This document shows positions 1-8,535 of a stretch of 64,000 nucleotides of DNA, piece after piece; within the stretch, counting starts at the first letter, position 1; the number at the start of each line of letters is the position of its first letter. The stretch is from Mycolicibacterium rutilum. Its GTDB lineage: Bacteria > Actinomycetota > Actinomycetes > Mycobacteriales > Mycobacteriaceae. The notes under the pieces were generated by a model that did no database searches, had not been told where the DNA came from, and saw only the letters and a list, made by a program, of their open reading frames with translations. The position numbers and the translations under genes are program-made. Location: assembly GCF_900108565.1 (NCBI RefSeq), contig NZ_LT629971.1:4340001-4404000 (forward strand). Direction: 5' to 3'.

Positions 1-840
1 CCGGACCTGGTCACCTACGACAAGATCGGCGCCTGGGCGATCACCGAGCCGGATTCGGGTTCGGATGCGTTCGGCGGGATGAAGTCCTACGTCGTGCGCG
101 ACGGCGACGACTACATCCTCAACGGCCAGAAGACGTTCATCACGAACGGGCCCGACGCCGACGTCGTCGTGGTCTACGCCAAGCTCGACGAACCCGGCGT
201 CGACAAGCGCGACCGCAAGGTGCTGACGTTCGTGCTGGACCGCGGCATGGAGGGCTTCGTGCAGTCCCAGCCGCTCCGCAAGATGGGGATCCACAGCTCG
301 CGCACCGGCGAGTTGTTCTTCAACAACGTGCGGCTGAGCCGCGACCGGCTGCTCGGCGAGACCGAGGGAGACGGTGGCACGTCCGACGGCCGCGCCAGCG
401 CCCGGTCCAACTTCTCCGCCGAGCGGATCGGCGTCGCCGCGATGTCGCTGGGCGTGATCGAGGAATGCCTGCGGCTCTGCGTCGACTACGCCAAGACCCG
501 CAAGCTGTGGGGCCAGGAGATCGGGCAGTTCCAGCTGATCCAGCTCAAGCTCGCGAACATGGAAGTCGCGCGAATGAACGTGCGCAACATCTTGTTCCGC
601 GTCATCGAGGCCGCACAGACCGGCACGCCGATCTCTCTGCCGGAGGCCTCGGCGATCAAGTGGTACTGCTCGCAGGCCGCCACCGACGTCGCGATGGATG
701 CGGTGCAGTTGTTCGGCGGCAACGGCTACATGACCGAGTACCGCGTCGAACAGTTGGCGCGCGACGCCAAGTCGCTGATGATCTACGCCGGCAGCAACGA
801 GGTCCAGATCACCCACGTGGCGCGCGGGCTGCTGAGCTAG
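1..840 (+). CDS. Acyl-CoA dehydrogenase, 5'-truncated by window edge
   Basis: FAD-dependent acyl-CoA dehydrogenase, oxidising an acyl-CoA to the 2-enoyl-CoA. The frame is open from base 1 and its first residues include the family signature WAITEPDSGSDA; the C-terminal domain has QLFGGNGYMTEY. At the place where many family members carry the catalytic Glu (Y-E-G-T) this protein reads YAGSNEV, as in isovaleryl-CoA-dehydrogenase-like enzymes, where the base sits earlier in the chain. The Glu of SAERIG, about 140 codons before the end, is a candidate for that role, but this is inference. About the first third of the protein is missing. Its stop codon overlaps the stop of convergent tsnR (CTAG). 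The substrate cannot be told from sequence. Confidence 0.93.
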   Translation, partial: PDLVTYDKIGAWAITEPDSGSDAFGGMKSYVVRDGDDYILNGQKTFITNGPDADVVVVYAKLDEPGVDKRDRKVLTFVLDRGMEGFVQSQPLRKMGIHSSRTGELFFNNVRLSRDRLLGETEGDGGTSDGRASARSNFSAERIGVAAMSLGVIEECLRLCVDYAKTRKLWGQEIGQFQLIQLKLANMEVARMNVRNILFRVIEAAQTGTPISLPEASAIKWYCSQAATDVAMDAVQLFGGNGYMTEYRVEQLARDAKSLMIYAGSNEVQITHVARGLLS

Positions 841-1583
841 CTGCGGCGGTGCGCGGCGGCGCTCTGGTACAGGCAGATCGCCGCCGCCGAGGCCACGTTG
901 AGACTCTCGGCGTGGCCCGGCATCGGAATGCAGACCCGGTGCGTCGCCTCGCGGGCCAGTTCGGCGGGCAGACCGTGCGCCTCGGGTCCGAACAGCCACG
1001 CTGTCGGTGAGGCCAGCTCGGCGTCATCGAGCGACACCTCGCCGTCGACGGTGGTGGCCAGCACCTGCAGATCCGCCGCCCGCAGCGCGCCGACAACGGC
1101 CGCGGAATCAGTCTGGGAGACAACGGGGATCGAGAAGATGCTGCCTGCCGAGGCGCGCAGGCACTTCCCGTTGTACGGGTCGACGCTGTGGCCGGCCAGC
1201 ACCACGGCGTCGGCGCCCATCGCGTCGGCGATGCGGATCAGCGTGCCGGCGTTGCCCGGTTCGGAGATCTCCACCGCGACCGCCACCAGCCGGGGCGACG
1301 CGGCCAGCACGTCGGCCAGCGAGGTCTGCGGCATCGTGCACACCGCGACCAGGCCGACCGGAGTCACCGTCTCCGACAACGCTTTTGCGGCCCGCTCGGT
1401 GACCAGCTGAACCGGTGCGTCGGCGAGCAGCGCAGCGAACCGCTCATGCGCGGATTCGGTGGCGAAGACCTCGGATACGAGTCCGCGCCGCAGCGCCGCC
1501 TCGACGAGGTTGGGTCCCTCGGCGAGGAAGCGCTCGGCGCGGCGTCGTCCTGTGTGGCGCTGCAGCTTGACCGCTGCGGCCAC
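837..1583 (-). CDS. tsnR: TrmH/SpoU-family RNA 2'-O-methyltransferase
   Basis: SPOUT-fold RNA ribose methyltransferase. An N-terminal substrate-binding part (residues ~1-90) is followed by the knotted SAM-binding domain with the motifs SEPGNAGTLIRIADAMGADA and SLNVASAAAI. It is the last gene of the leftward infC-rpmI-rplT-tsnR unit, 23 bases after rplT, the same order as in M. tuberculosis, where the gene is named tsnR. The start given is the first standard codon (GTG). The conserved N-terminus continues about nine codons upstream (LTERSARV) in frame with no ATG/GTG/TTG, so a non-standard start close to the rplT stop is possible. The RNA target is unknown: the name comes from thiostrepton-resistance methylases, but a resistance role is not implied. 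Confidence 0.9.
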   Translation of the reverse strand: MAAAVKLQRHTGRRRAERFLAEGPNLVEAALRRGLVSEVFATESAHERFAALLADAPVQLVTERAAKALSETVTPVGLVAVCTMPQTSLADVLAASPRLVAVAVEISEPGNAGTLIRIADAMGADAVVLAGHSVDPYNGKCLRASAGSIFSIPVVSQTDSAAVVGALRAADLQVLATTVDGEVSLDDAELASPTAWLFGPEAHGLPAELAREATHRVCIPMPGHAESLNVASAAAICLYQSAAAHRRS

Positions 1584-1606
1584 CCGTGCTGAGCGTTCGG
1601 TGAGCG

Positions 1607-2002
1607 TCAGGCAGCCTCGTCGGCGTCCGACTGCGCGTTCACGTCAGCGGGCAGCGCACCCTTGGCCACGTCGACCAGCGCGGTGAAGGCATCCGGGTCG
1701 CTGACGGCGATCTCGGCGAGGTTCTTGCGGTCCACCTCGACGCCGGCCAGCTTCAGGCCCTGGATCAGCCGGTTGTAGGTGATGTCGTTCGCGCGGGCGG
1801 CCGCGTTGATCCGCGAGATCCACAGCTTGCGGAACTCACCCTTGCGGGCACGCCGGTCCCGGTAGGCGTAGTTGAGCGAATGCAGCTGCTGCTCTTTGGC
1901 CTTGCGGTACAGGCGGGAGCGCTGGCCGCGGTAGCCCTTCGAGGCCTTGAGGATCGTGCGCCGCTTCTTCTGGGCGTTGACTGCGCGCTTGACGCGTGCC
2001 AT
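1607..2002 (-). CDS. rplT: 50S ribosomal protein L20
   Basis: Large-subunit ribosomal protein that binds 23S rRNA early in assembly. The 131-residue product starts MARVKRAVNAQKKRR and contains the highly conserved basic helix KGYRGQRSRLYRKAKEQ and the C-terminal core GLKLAGVEVDRKNLAEIAV. An acidic C-terminal tail (about 12 residues ending SDADEAA) is longer than in E. coli L20. The ATG is preceded by AAGGAA. It follows rpmI by 42 bases in the infC-rpmI-rplT unit and probably shares its control. Confidence 0.98.
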   Translation of the reverse strand: MARVKRAVNAQKKRRTILKASKGYRGQRSRLYRKAKEQQLHSLNYAYRDRRARKGEFRKLWISRINAAARANDITYNRLIQGLKLAGVEVDRKNLAEIAVSDPDAFTALVDVAKGALPADVNAQSDADEAA

Positions 2003-2044
2003 GGCAAATTCCTTCTTCGTTCAGGTCGTACGGGTGTGAGTCGG

Positions 2045-2239
2045 TCAGCCGTTGAGCATCTTGGTGATGCGGGCGGTGTCGTTGGCCGACACGACGGTGC
2101 GCCCGTCAAGACGCCGGGTCCGCTTGCTCGGCTTGTGCTCGAGCAAGTGGCGACGGTTGGCCTTCTGGCGCACAATCTTGCCGGTTCCGGTGCGGCGGAA
2201 CCGCTTCGATGCGCCGCTGTGGGTCTTCGCCTTGGGCAT
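2045..2239 (-). CDS. rpmI: 50S ribosomal protein L35
   Basis: Small basic ribosomal protein of 64 residues. The typical L35 opening MPKAKTHSGASKRFR and the central HLLEHKPSKRTRRL are present, and length and basic composition match the family. It sits between infC (22 bases upstream) and rplT, the standard bacterial order for these three translation genes, and is probably expressed from the infC promoter. Confidence 0.98.
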   Translation of the reverse strand: MPKAKTHSGASKRFRRTGTGKIVRQKANRRHLLEHKPSKRTRRLDGRTVVSANDTARITKMLNG

Positions 2240-2261
2240 GAATGTCCTCAGTCTCTGGTCG

Positions 2262-2849
2262 TTAGTTCGATGTATCGGGTTCTGGGGCCGGGGTCGCTCC
2301 GCCCTCGGCCTGCTGCGCCGCCTTGGCGCGAGTCTTCGCGCCGCGGTGCGGGGCCAGCACCATCGTCATGTTGCGGCCGTCCTGCTTGGCGGACGTCTCG
2401 ACGAAGCCGTACTCGGCGACGTCGGCGCCCAGCCGCTGCAGGAGCCGGAATCCCAGTTCGGGTCGCGACTGCTCGCGGCCGCGGAACATGATCGTCACCT
2501 TGACCTTGGACCCCGCCTCGAGGAAGCGGATCACGTGACCCTTTTTGGTCTCGTAGTCGTGCGGGTCGATCTTGGGCCGGAGCTTCTGCTCCTTGACGAC
2601 GGTCTGCTGCTGGTTCTTGCGAGACTCGCGCGCCTTTTGAGCCGTCTCGTATTTGAACTTTCCGTAGTCCATGATCTTGCAGACCGGCGGCTTGGCGTCC
2701 GGTGCTACTTCGACGAGATCGAGATCGGCATCCGCGGCGACGCGGAGTGCATCTTCGATGCGCACAATGCCTACCTGTTCACCACCCGGTCCGATCAACC
2801 GGACTTCAGGTACGCGGATGCGCTCGTTGACGCGGGTCTCAGTGCTGAT
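2262..2849 (-). CDS. infC: Translation initiation factor IF-3, ATC start codon
   Basis: IF-3 binds the 30S subunit and rejects non-cognate initiator codons and tRNAs. The N-domain (ISTETRVNERIRVPEVRLIG onward), linker helix (KARESRKNQQQ) and C-domain (FLEAGSKVKVTIMFRGREQS) are all present; the C-terminal tail is Ala/Pro-rich. The conserved N-terminus runs upstream to an in-frame TAG at 2868-2870 without any ATG, GTG or TTG except an internal TTG at 2798 that would remove the conserved first 17 residues. A strong AGGAGG (forward 2854-2859) lies four bases before ATC at 2849, which I take as the start. Rare AUU/AUC starts on infC are known in other bacteria and let IF-3 autoregulate. Product 195 aa. 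Confidence 0.95.
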   Translation of the reverse strand: MSTETRVNERIRVPEVRLIGPGGEQVGIVRIEDALRVAADADLDLVEVAPDAKPPVCKIMDYGKFKYETAQKARESRKNQQQTVVKEQKLRPKIDPHDYETKKGHVIRFLEAGSKVKVTIMFRGREQSRPELGFRLLQRLGADVAEYGFVETSAKQDGRNMTMVLAPHRGAKTRAKAAQQAEGGATPAPEPDTSN

Positions 2850-2910
2850 GGGCCCTCCTACTGTTGTCCTCTAGGAGCCCACACCATCAGCGCTCTGTTC
2901 ACCCAAGAAC

Positions 2911-2935
2911 AGAAAAGCCCTGCTCAAAGCAGGGC
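2911..2935 (-). terminator. Terminator-like attenuator in the infC leader
   Basis: On the minus strand an 8-bp perfect stem (arms 2917-2924 and 2928-2935, 3-base loop) is followed at once by TTTTCTGTTCTT. This is a rare U-tract intrinsic-terminator shape for a mycobacterium. It lies about 60 bases upstream of the infC start and points toward it. No gene ends between it and the preceding + strand gene, so it cannot be serving as a 3' terminator. A leader attenuator controlling infC-rpmI-rplT is the simplest reading; no L20-binding mimic was worked out. Confidence 0.6.
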
Positions 2936-3078
2936 CCAAGCCGACCAGGACAGGCATAGGATGCCTGTGACCGGACCGCTGAGCCTGTGGAAAGATCCGG
3001 TGGCCAGCGGTGGGAGTGGGACTCCACTTGCTGTCCCTGGCGGATGCCGGGACGGTCGCGCATGCCAGTCTAGCAGGC

Positions 3079-3465
3079 ATGACCGAAAATCCTGACACAG
3101 GTGATCTGCCCGACTCGGCCGGCTCAGGCGATCTGAACGGCACAGCCGTTCGTGAGTTGGCCGACATTCCTGCGGTCGAGGTGATCACCCGATCGGCGGT
3201 GATGCTGATGAGCGCCGCGGCCGAGAAGCTCGGCCTGTCGGCGGAGAACCCCGACGACAGCCCGCACCGCGACCTCGACGAGGCGCGGCGGCTGATCACC
3301 GCGCTGGCGGGTCTGGTTACCGCGTCCGCCGAGTACCTGGGCCCGCACGCCGGCCCGGTGCGCGACGGCCTCAAGACCCTGCAGTTGGCGTTCCGCGAAG
3401 CCAGCGCGGCCCCCGACGAACCCGGGCACGGTCCGGGCGAGAAATACACCGGCCCCGTCTGGTAG
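3079..3465 (+). CDS. DUF1844 family protein
   Basis: Conserved 128-residue protein of unknown function. Residues ~27-110 match DUF1844 as known from actinobacteria: VEVITRSAVMLMSAAAEKLG followed by a second helical stretch DEARRLITALAGLVTASAEY. The protein is predicted to be all-helical and cytosolic, with an acidic disordered N-terminus and a Pro/Gly tail. ATG at 3079 was chosen because an earlier in-frame start at 3010 would add unconserved residues lying in the infC leader region. It is divergent from infC and lies 59 bases upstream of lysX. Confidence 0.85.
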   Translation: MTENPDTGDLPDSAGSGDLNGTAVRELADIPAVEVITRSAVMLMSAAAEKLGLSAENPDDSPHRDLDEARRLITALAGLVTASAEYLGPHAGPVRDGLKTLQLAFREASAAPDEPGHGPGEKYTGPVW

Positions 3466-3510
3466 CCCGGTTTCCGCGGGTCATCACACCAAATTGACCG
3501 GTCGAGCGAA

Positions 3511-3516
3511 TATCCT
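3511..3516 (+). promoter_or_regulatory. -10 box, probable leaderless lysX promoter
   Basis: TATCCT ends 8 bases before the lysX ATG, so transcription should begin at or within a base or two of the start codon. No Shine-Dalgarno sequence is seen. A TTGACC at 3494-3499 is only 11 bases upstream of the hexamer, too close for a normal -35. Confidence 0.5.
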
Positions 3517-3524
3517 CGCGGCCT

Positions 3525-6500
3525 ATGACCGTCAGTAGCCCCGCTCGTCCTCCGGTGTCGCGCGGGACTTCGTCCCGATACTCGTGGTGGGTGCCCGCCG
3601 CGGCCGGCTGGACGGTCGGCGTCATCGCCACGCTCTCGCTGATCGCCAGCGTCTCCCCGTTCGTGCGTGCGGTGATCCGGGTGCCGCGCGAGTTCGTCAA
3701 CGACTACATCTTCAACTTCCCCGACACCAGCTTCGCGTGGGCGTTCGTGCTGGCCCTGCTGGCCGCGGCGTTGGCGGCACGCAAGCGGATCGCGTGGTGG
3801 ATCCTCATCGGCTACATGATCGCCGCGGTCGGCTGGAACGTCGGCGGGCTGGTCACCGGCGACGAGTCGGTCGTCGAGGAGATCGGCGAGGTCATCGGCC
3901 TCGGCTTCCACCTCGCGGCGATCCTGTTCCTGCTGCTGGCCCGCCGCGAGTTCTGGGCGAAGGTGCGCCGCGGTGCGCTGCTCAAAGCCGCCCTCGTGCT
4001 GGTGGCCGGCATGGCGGTCGGCACCCTGATCGGCTGGGGCCTGCTCGAGCTGTTCCCCGGCTCGCTGGCCCGCGGTGACCGGTTCTTCTACGCCCTCAAC
4101 CGGGTCAGCGCGTTCGCCGGCGCCGACTCGTCGAACTTCTCCGGGCACCCGCACGTCCTGGTCAACGCGCTGCTCGGACTGTTCGGTGCGTTGGCGCTGA
4201 TGGTCGCGGCCATCGTGCTGTTCCAGTCGCAGCGCGCGGAGAACGCGCTCACCGGCGAGGACGAGTCGGCCATCCGCGGGCTGCTCGAGTTGTTCGGCAA
4301 GAACGACTCCCTCGGCTATTTCGCCACCCGCCGCGACAAGGCGGTGGTGTTCGCGCCGAACGGCCGCGCCGCAATCACCTACCGGGTCGAGGTCGGGGTC
4401 TGCCTGGCCAGCGGGGACCCCGTGGGCGATCCGAAGGCCTGGCCCGCCGCCATCGAGGCGTGGCTCGCGCTGTGCGAGGCCTACGGCTGGGCCCCCGGGG
4501 TGATGGGCGCCAGTTCGGCCGGCGCGCAGGCGTTCCGCGAGGCGGGCCTGAACGCACTGCAACTCGGCGACGAGGCGATCCTGCATCCCGACACCTTCCG
4601 GCTGTCCGGGCCGGACATGCGCGCGGTCCGCCAGGCGGTGACCCGGGCCCGGCGCGCCGGTGCCGGCGTGCGGATCCGCAGGCACCGCGACCTCGACGCC
4701 GCCGAGATGGCCGAGGTGATCGCGCGCGCCGACGCGTGGCGCGACACCGAGGACGAGCGCGGCTTCTCGATGGCGCTGGGCCGGCTCGGCGACCCCGCCG
4801 ACGGGGACTGCCTACTGGTCGAGGCGGTCCAGGACATGCGCGTCGTCGCCATGCTGTCGCTGGTGCCGTGGGGCACCAACGGCGTCTCGCTGGACCTGAT
4901 GCGCCGCTCCCCGCAGTCGCCCAACGGCACCATCGAGTTGATGGTCAGCGAGCTGTGCCTGCAGGCCGAGGACATCGGGATCTCGCGCATCTCACTGAAC
5001 TTCGCGATGTTCCGGTCGGCGTTCGAGCAGGGCGCCCAGCTCGGTGCCGGGCCGGTCGCCCGGTTGTGGCGCAGCCTGCTGGTGTTCTTCTCCCGGTGGT
5101 GGCAGCTCGAGACGCTGTACCGGTCGAACATGAAATACCAACCGGAATGGGTGCCGCGCTACGCCTGCTACGACGACGCCCGGCTCGTCCCGCGCGTCGG
5201 GGTCGCCTCGGTGATCGCCGAAGGCTTTCTCGTGCTGCCGTTCTCGCGGCGCCACCAGCAACCGCACACCGGACACCATACGGCGGCGCCGCAGAACCTG
5301 ATCGAATCCGGCCGGCTGCACCACGACGGCTCCGCACCCGACATGGCCGGGTTGCAGGCCGAGCTGCCCGACGAGGACGAAGCCCGGCTGCCCGAACAGG
5401 TGCGGGTCCGGATGGCCAAGCTCAAGACGTTGCAGGACAACGGAATCGACGCCTACCCGGTGGGCAGCCAGCCCTCCCACACGGTCGCGGAGGCGATCGC
5501 CGCCGACGATGACGTGCCCGTGACGGTGGCGGGCCGGGTGCTGCGCAACCGCGACTACGGCGGGGTGCTGTTCGCCCAGCTGCGCGACTGGTCGGCCGAA
5601 GTGCAGCTGCTGCTGGACAATTCGCTGCTGGATTCGGGGACGACGGCCGATTTCACCCAGGCGATCGACCTGGGCGACCTCGTCGAGGTGTCGGGCACGA
5701 TGGGCTACAGCAAGAAGGGCACCCGGTCGCTGCTGGTGCACAGCTGGCGGCTGATCGGCAAGTGCTTGCGCCCGCTGCCCGACAAGTGGAAGGGGCTGAC
5801 CGACCAGGAGGCCCGGGTCCGCGCCCGCTACGTCGACCTGGCGATCAACACCGAAGCCCGCGACCTGATCAGGGCCCGCAGCGGCGTCCTGCACGCCATC
5901 CGCGAAACCCTGGTCGGCAAGGGCTTTCTCGAAGTCGAGACGCCGATCCTGCAGCAGATCCACGGCGGCGCCAACGCGCGGCCGTTCCTCACCCACATCA
6001 ACGCCTACGACCTCGACCTGTACCTGCGGATCGCCCCCGAGCTTTACCTGAAACGGCTCTGCGTCGGCGGCGTCGAGCGGGTCTTCGAACTCGGCCGCGC
6101 GTTCCGCAACGAAGGGGTGGACTTCAGCCACAATCCCGAATTCACCCTGCTGGAGGCGTATCAGGCCCACGCGGACTACCACGTGTGGATCGACGGGTGC
6201 CGCGAGCTGATCCAGAACGCCGCCCAGGCCGCCAACGGCGCGCACGTGTTCCTGCGCCCGCGCGAGGACGGCACGTTCGAACCCGTCGACATCTCCGGTC
6301 AGTGGGCGGTCAAGACCGTGCACGGCGCGGTGTCCGAGGCGCTCGGGGAGGAGATCGGGCCCGAGACCGAACTGCCGGTGCTGCGCAAGCTGTGCGACGC
6401 CGCCGACATTCCGTATCTGACGCACTGGGACGCCGGCGCGGTGGTGCTCGAACTCTACGAGCGGCTGGTCGAGGACCGCACCACCGAGCCCACCTTCTAC

Positions 6501-6842
6501 AAGGACTTCCCGACGTCGGTGTCACCGCTGACCCGGCCGCACCGCAGCATCCCCGGTGTCGCCGAGCGCTGGGACCTGGTCGCGTGGGGCGTCGAACTCG
6601 GCACGGCCTACAGCGAACTGACCGATCCGGTCGAACAGCGCAGGCGGCTACAGGAGCAGTCACTGCTGGCGGCAGGCGGTGATCCCGAGGCGATGGAACT
6701 CGACGAGGACTTTCTGCAGGCCATGGAGTACGCGATGCCGCCGACCGGCGGACTGGGCATGGGCGTGGACCGCGTCGTCATGTTGATCACGGGCCGCAGC
6801 ATCCGCGAGACGCTGCCGTTCCCGTTGGCCAAACCGCGTTGA
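3525..6842 (+). CDS. lysX: Bifunctional lysylphosphatidylglycerol synthase / lysyl-tRNA synthetase
   Basis: Fusion of an MprF-type membrane lysyltransferase with a lysyl-tRNA synthetase. The C-terminal half charges tRNA with lysine and the N-terminal half transfers lysine to phosphatidylglycerol, giving a positively charged lipid that protects against cationic peptides and helps membrane homeostasis. Residues ~20-230 form about six membrane segments; ~245-590 are the GNAT-like DUF2156 transferase domain. From about residue 630 the LysRS part begins, with an OB-fold anticodon domain and class II motifs: motif 2 RVFELGRAFRNEG near 852 and motif 3 GLGMGVDRVVML near 1075. Length (1105 aa) is slightly below the ~1170 aa M. 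tuberculosis protein. The gene stands alone between the DUF1844 gene and an esterase. Confidence 0.96.
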   Translation: MTVSSPARPPVSRGTSSRYSWWVPAAAGWTVGVIATLSLIASVSPFVRAVIRVPREFVNDYIFNFPDTSFAWAFVLALLAAALAARKRIAWWILIGYMIAAVGWNVGGLVTGDESVVEEIGEVIGLGFHLAAILFLLLARREFWAKVRRGALLKAALVLVAGMAVGTLIGWGLLELFPGSLARGDRFFYALNRVSAFAGADSSNFSGHPHVLVNALLGLFGALALMVAAIVLFQSQRAENALTGEDESAIRGLLELFGKNDSLGYFATRRDKAVVFAPNGRAAITYRVEVGVCLASGDPVGDPKAWPAAIEAWLALCEAYGWAPGVMGASSAGAQAFREAGLNALQLGDEAILHPDTFRLSGPDMRAVRQAVTRARRAGAGVRIRRHRDLDAAEMAEVIARADAWRDTEDERGFSMALGRLGDPADGDCLLVEAVQDMRVVAMLSLVPWGTNGVSLDLMRRSPQSPNGTIELMVSELCLQAEDIGISRISLNFAMFRSAFEQGAQLGAGPVARLWRSLLVFFSRWWQLETLYRSNMKYQPEWVPRYACYDDARLVPRVGVASVIAEGFLVLPFSRRHQQPHTGHHTAAPQNLIESGRLHHDGSAPDMAGLQAELPDEDEARLPEQVRVRMAKLKTLQDNGIDAYPVGSQPSHTVAEAIAADDDVPVTVAGRVLRNRDYGGVLFAQLRDWSAEVQLLLDNSLLDSGTTADFTQAIDLGDLVEVSGTMGYSKKGTRSLLVHSWRLIGKCLRPLPDKWKGLTDQEARVRARYVDLAINTEARDLIRARSGVLHAIRETLVGKGFLEVETPILQQIHGGANARPFLTHINAYDLDLYLRIAPELYLKRLCVGGVERVFELGRAFRNEGVDFSHNPEFTLLEAYQAHADYHVWIDGCRELIQNAAQAANGAHVFLRPREDGTFEPVDISGQWAVKTVHGAVSEALGEEIGPETELPVLRKLCDAADIPYLTHWDAGAVVLELYERLVEDRTTEPTFYKDFPTSVSPLTRPHRSIPGVAERWDLVAWGVELGTAYSELTDPVEQRRRLQEQSLLAAGGDPEAMELDEDFLQAMEYAMPPTGGLGMGVDRVVMLITGRSIRETLPFPLAKPR

Positions 6843-6890
6843 CAGCCGCCTCACAGCGCGTCCCAAGGATCGGCCGTCACGCTGGACGCC

Positions 6891-8195
6891 GTGACACTGG
6901 CGACACTGGCCGCTTCCCTGCGCACGCATCTGTCGTTGATGCACGGCTGGATACCGGTGACTGTGCAACTGCTCGCGGCGGCCGCCCTGCTCGCCGCGAT
7001 CGGCTGGCGCACGCGGCGGTGGCGACTGGTGTGGGTGCCATGGGCGGTGCTGTGCGGCGTCGCGCTGGCGGTGGCGGCTTACTGGTTCATCGCCTCGGAA
7101 GGTTTGGCCGACAACCCCGCCCCGCGTGAGCTGTGGGTGTGGATCGCGCTGACGGGAACCGCTGCGGCGGTGCTGTTCGCCGGTTGGCGCGGGGCGCGCT
7201 GGTGGCGACGCGGCGCCTCGCTGGCGGCGCTGCCGCTGTGCCTGCTGGCGGCGGCACTCGCGGTGAACCTGTGGGTCGGTTATGTGCCGACGGTGCAGTC
7301 GGCGTGGAATCAGCTCACCGCCGGGCCGCTGCCCGACCAGACCGATGCGATCACCATGGCCGCGATGCAGCAGCGCCACCAGATCCCGCAGAATGGCACC
7401 GTGGTGCCGGTCAGCATCGGCGATTCCGCGTCGGGCTTCCGACACCGCGGTGAACTCGTCTACCTGCCGCCGGCGTGGTACGCGACCGATCCCCCGCCGC
7501 CGCTTCCGGTCGTGATGATGATCGGCGGCGAGTTCAACACCCCCGCCGACTGGGTGCGGGTCGGCAACGCCGTCGCCACGGCCGACGCGTACGCCGCCGC
7601 GCATGGCGGCAACGCGCCCGTGATGGTGTTCGTCGACGCAGGCGGAGCGTTCAACAACGACACCGAATGCGTGAACGGCAGCCGGGGCAACGCGGCGGAC
7701 CACCTGACCAAAGACGTTGTGCCGTTCATGATCTCGAACTTCAGGGTGAGCGCCAAGCCGGCGAACTGGGGCGTGGTCGGGTGGTCGATGGGCGGCACCT
7801 GCGCAGTCGACCTCGCCGTCATGCACCCCGAACTGTTCAGCGCCTTCGACGACATCGCCGGCGACCTGAGACCGAACTCGGGAACCACCGAGCAGACGAT
7901 TCAGCGGTTGTTCGGCGGCAACGCGGCGGCCTATGCGTCGTTCGACCCCACCACCGTGATCACCAGGCACGGCCGCTACACCGGCCTGACGGGCCGCTTC
8001 GACGTCAACTCGCAGGCGGCCGCGGCGCAGAGCGGGGCGGCCAACTCGCTGTGCGCGCTGGGCAGCGCCAACGGGATCACGTGCTCGGTCGTCACCCAGC
8101 CGGGCACCCACGACTGGCCCTACGCCGCGCACGCCTTCGCGACCGCACTCCCCTGGCTGGCCGCGCAGATCGGCACGCCCGGGGCCACCCGCTAG
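6891..8195 (+). CDS. Membrane-anchored esterase-family alpha/beta hydrolase
   Basis: A 434-residue protein with about four N-terminal membrane segments (residues ~25-150) followed by an extracytoplasmic alpha/beta hydrolase domain of the putative-esterase (EstD / mycolyltransferase-like) type. The nucleophile elbow is GWSMGGTC, the oxyanion area VVMMIGGEF, and a late His is in GTHDWPYAAHAF. This layout matches the M. tuberculosis neighbour of lysX (Rv1639c by synteny). The start is GTG 49 bases after lysX, so co-transcription is likely. The substrate is unknown; cell-envelope lipid or ester hydrolysis is inferred only from fold and topology. Confidence 0.85.
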   Translation: MTLATLAASLRTHLSLMHGWIPVTVQLLAAAALLAAIGWRTRRWRLVWVPWAVLCGVALAVAAYWFIASEGLADNPAPRELWVWIALTGTAAAVLFAGWRGARWWRRGASLAALPLCLLAAALAVNLWVGYVPTVQSAWNQLTAGPLPDQTDAITMAAMQQRHQIPQNGTVVPVSIGDSASGFRHRGELVYLPPAWYATDPPPPLPVVMMIGGEFNTPADWVRVGNAVATADAYAAAHGGNAPVMVFVDAGGAFNNDTECVNGSRGNAADHLTKDVVPFMISNFRVSAKPANWGVVGWSMGGTCAVDLAVMHPELFSAFDDIAGDLRPNSGTTEQTIQRLFGGNAAAYASFDPTTVITRHGRYTGLTGRFDVNSQAAAAQSGAANSLCALGSANGITCSVVTQPGTHDWPYAAHAFATALPWLAAQIGTPGATR

Positions 8196-8211
8196 CGAGT
8201 AGCGTGAGGTC

Positions 8212-8535
8212 ATGGGTGATGAAGCCGGGGCCGACCAACCCGCGAACGACGAACCCGCCGTCGACGCCGAGATCGTCGACCCCGAACCGCAGGCCACCGC
8301 GCCCGTGGAACCGGTCGACAGCGGATACACCCCGGGCGGCGTCCCCACCTTCGACTCGGTGCGCGAGAAGATCGAGACGCGGTACGGCGCGGCGATCGGT
8401 TCGGCCGAACTCGACGCCGAGACCCCGGAAGGGCGCAGCGTCGCCGAACAGTACGACGAGCGCCAACGCGCGGCGGCCGCCCGCCTCGACCAGATCCGCG
8501 AGCAACTGCGCAAACAGACCGGCGACTCTCAGTAG
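8212..8535 (+). CDS. Small acidic hypothetical protein
   Basis: A 107-residue soluble protein. Residues 1-45 are acidic and Pro/Glu-rich, probably disordered. Residues ~50-105 are predicted helical and charged (QYDERQRAAAARLDQIREQL), possibly a coiled coil. No family recognised. ATG at 8212 is preceded both by GAGG and by TAGCGT six bases upstream, so it could be leaderless. By position next to the esterase it may correspond to the small M. tuberculosis gene between Rv1639c and uvrA. Its stop overlaps the convergent 366-aa gene by 7 bases. Confidence 0.75.
   Translation: MGDEAGADQPANDEPAVDAEIVDPEPQATAPVEPVDSGYTPGGVPTFDSVREKIETRYGAAIGSAELDAETPEGRSVAEQYDERQRAAAARLDQIREQLRKQTGDSQ

Noticed and set aside
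2871..4685. A 604-codon minus-strand frame upstream of infC
   Set aside because: Antisense to DUF1844 and lysX, with low-complexity Arg/Gly/Pro-rich translation. It would also run through the infC leader terminator.
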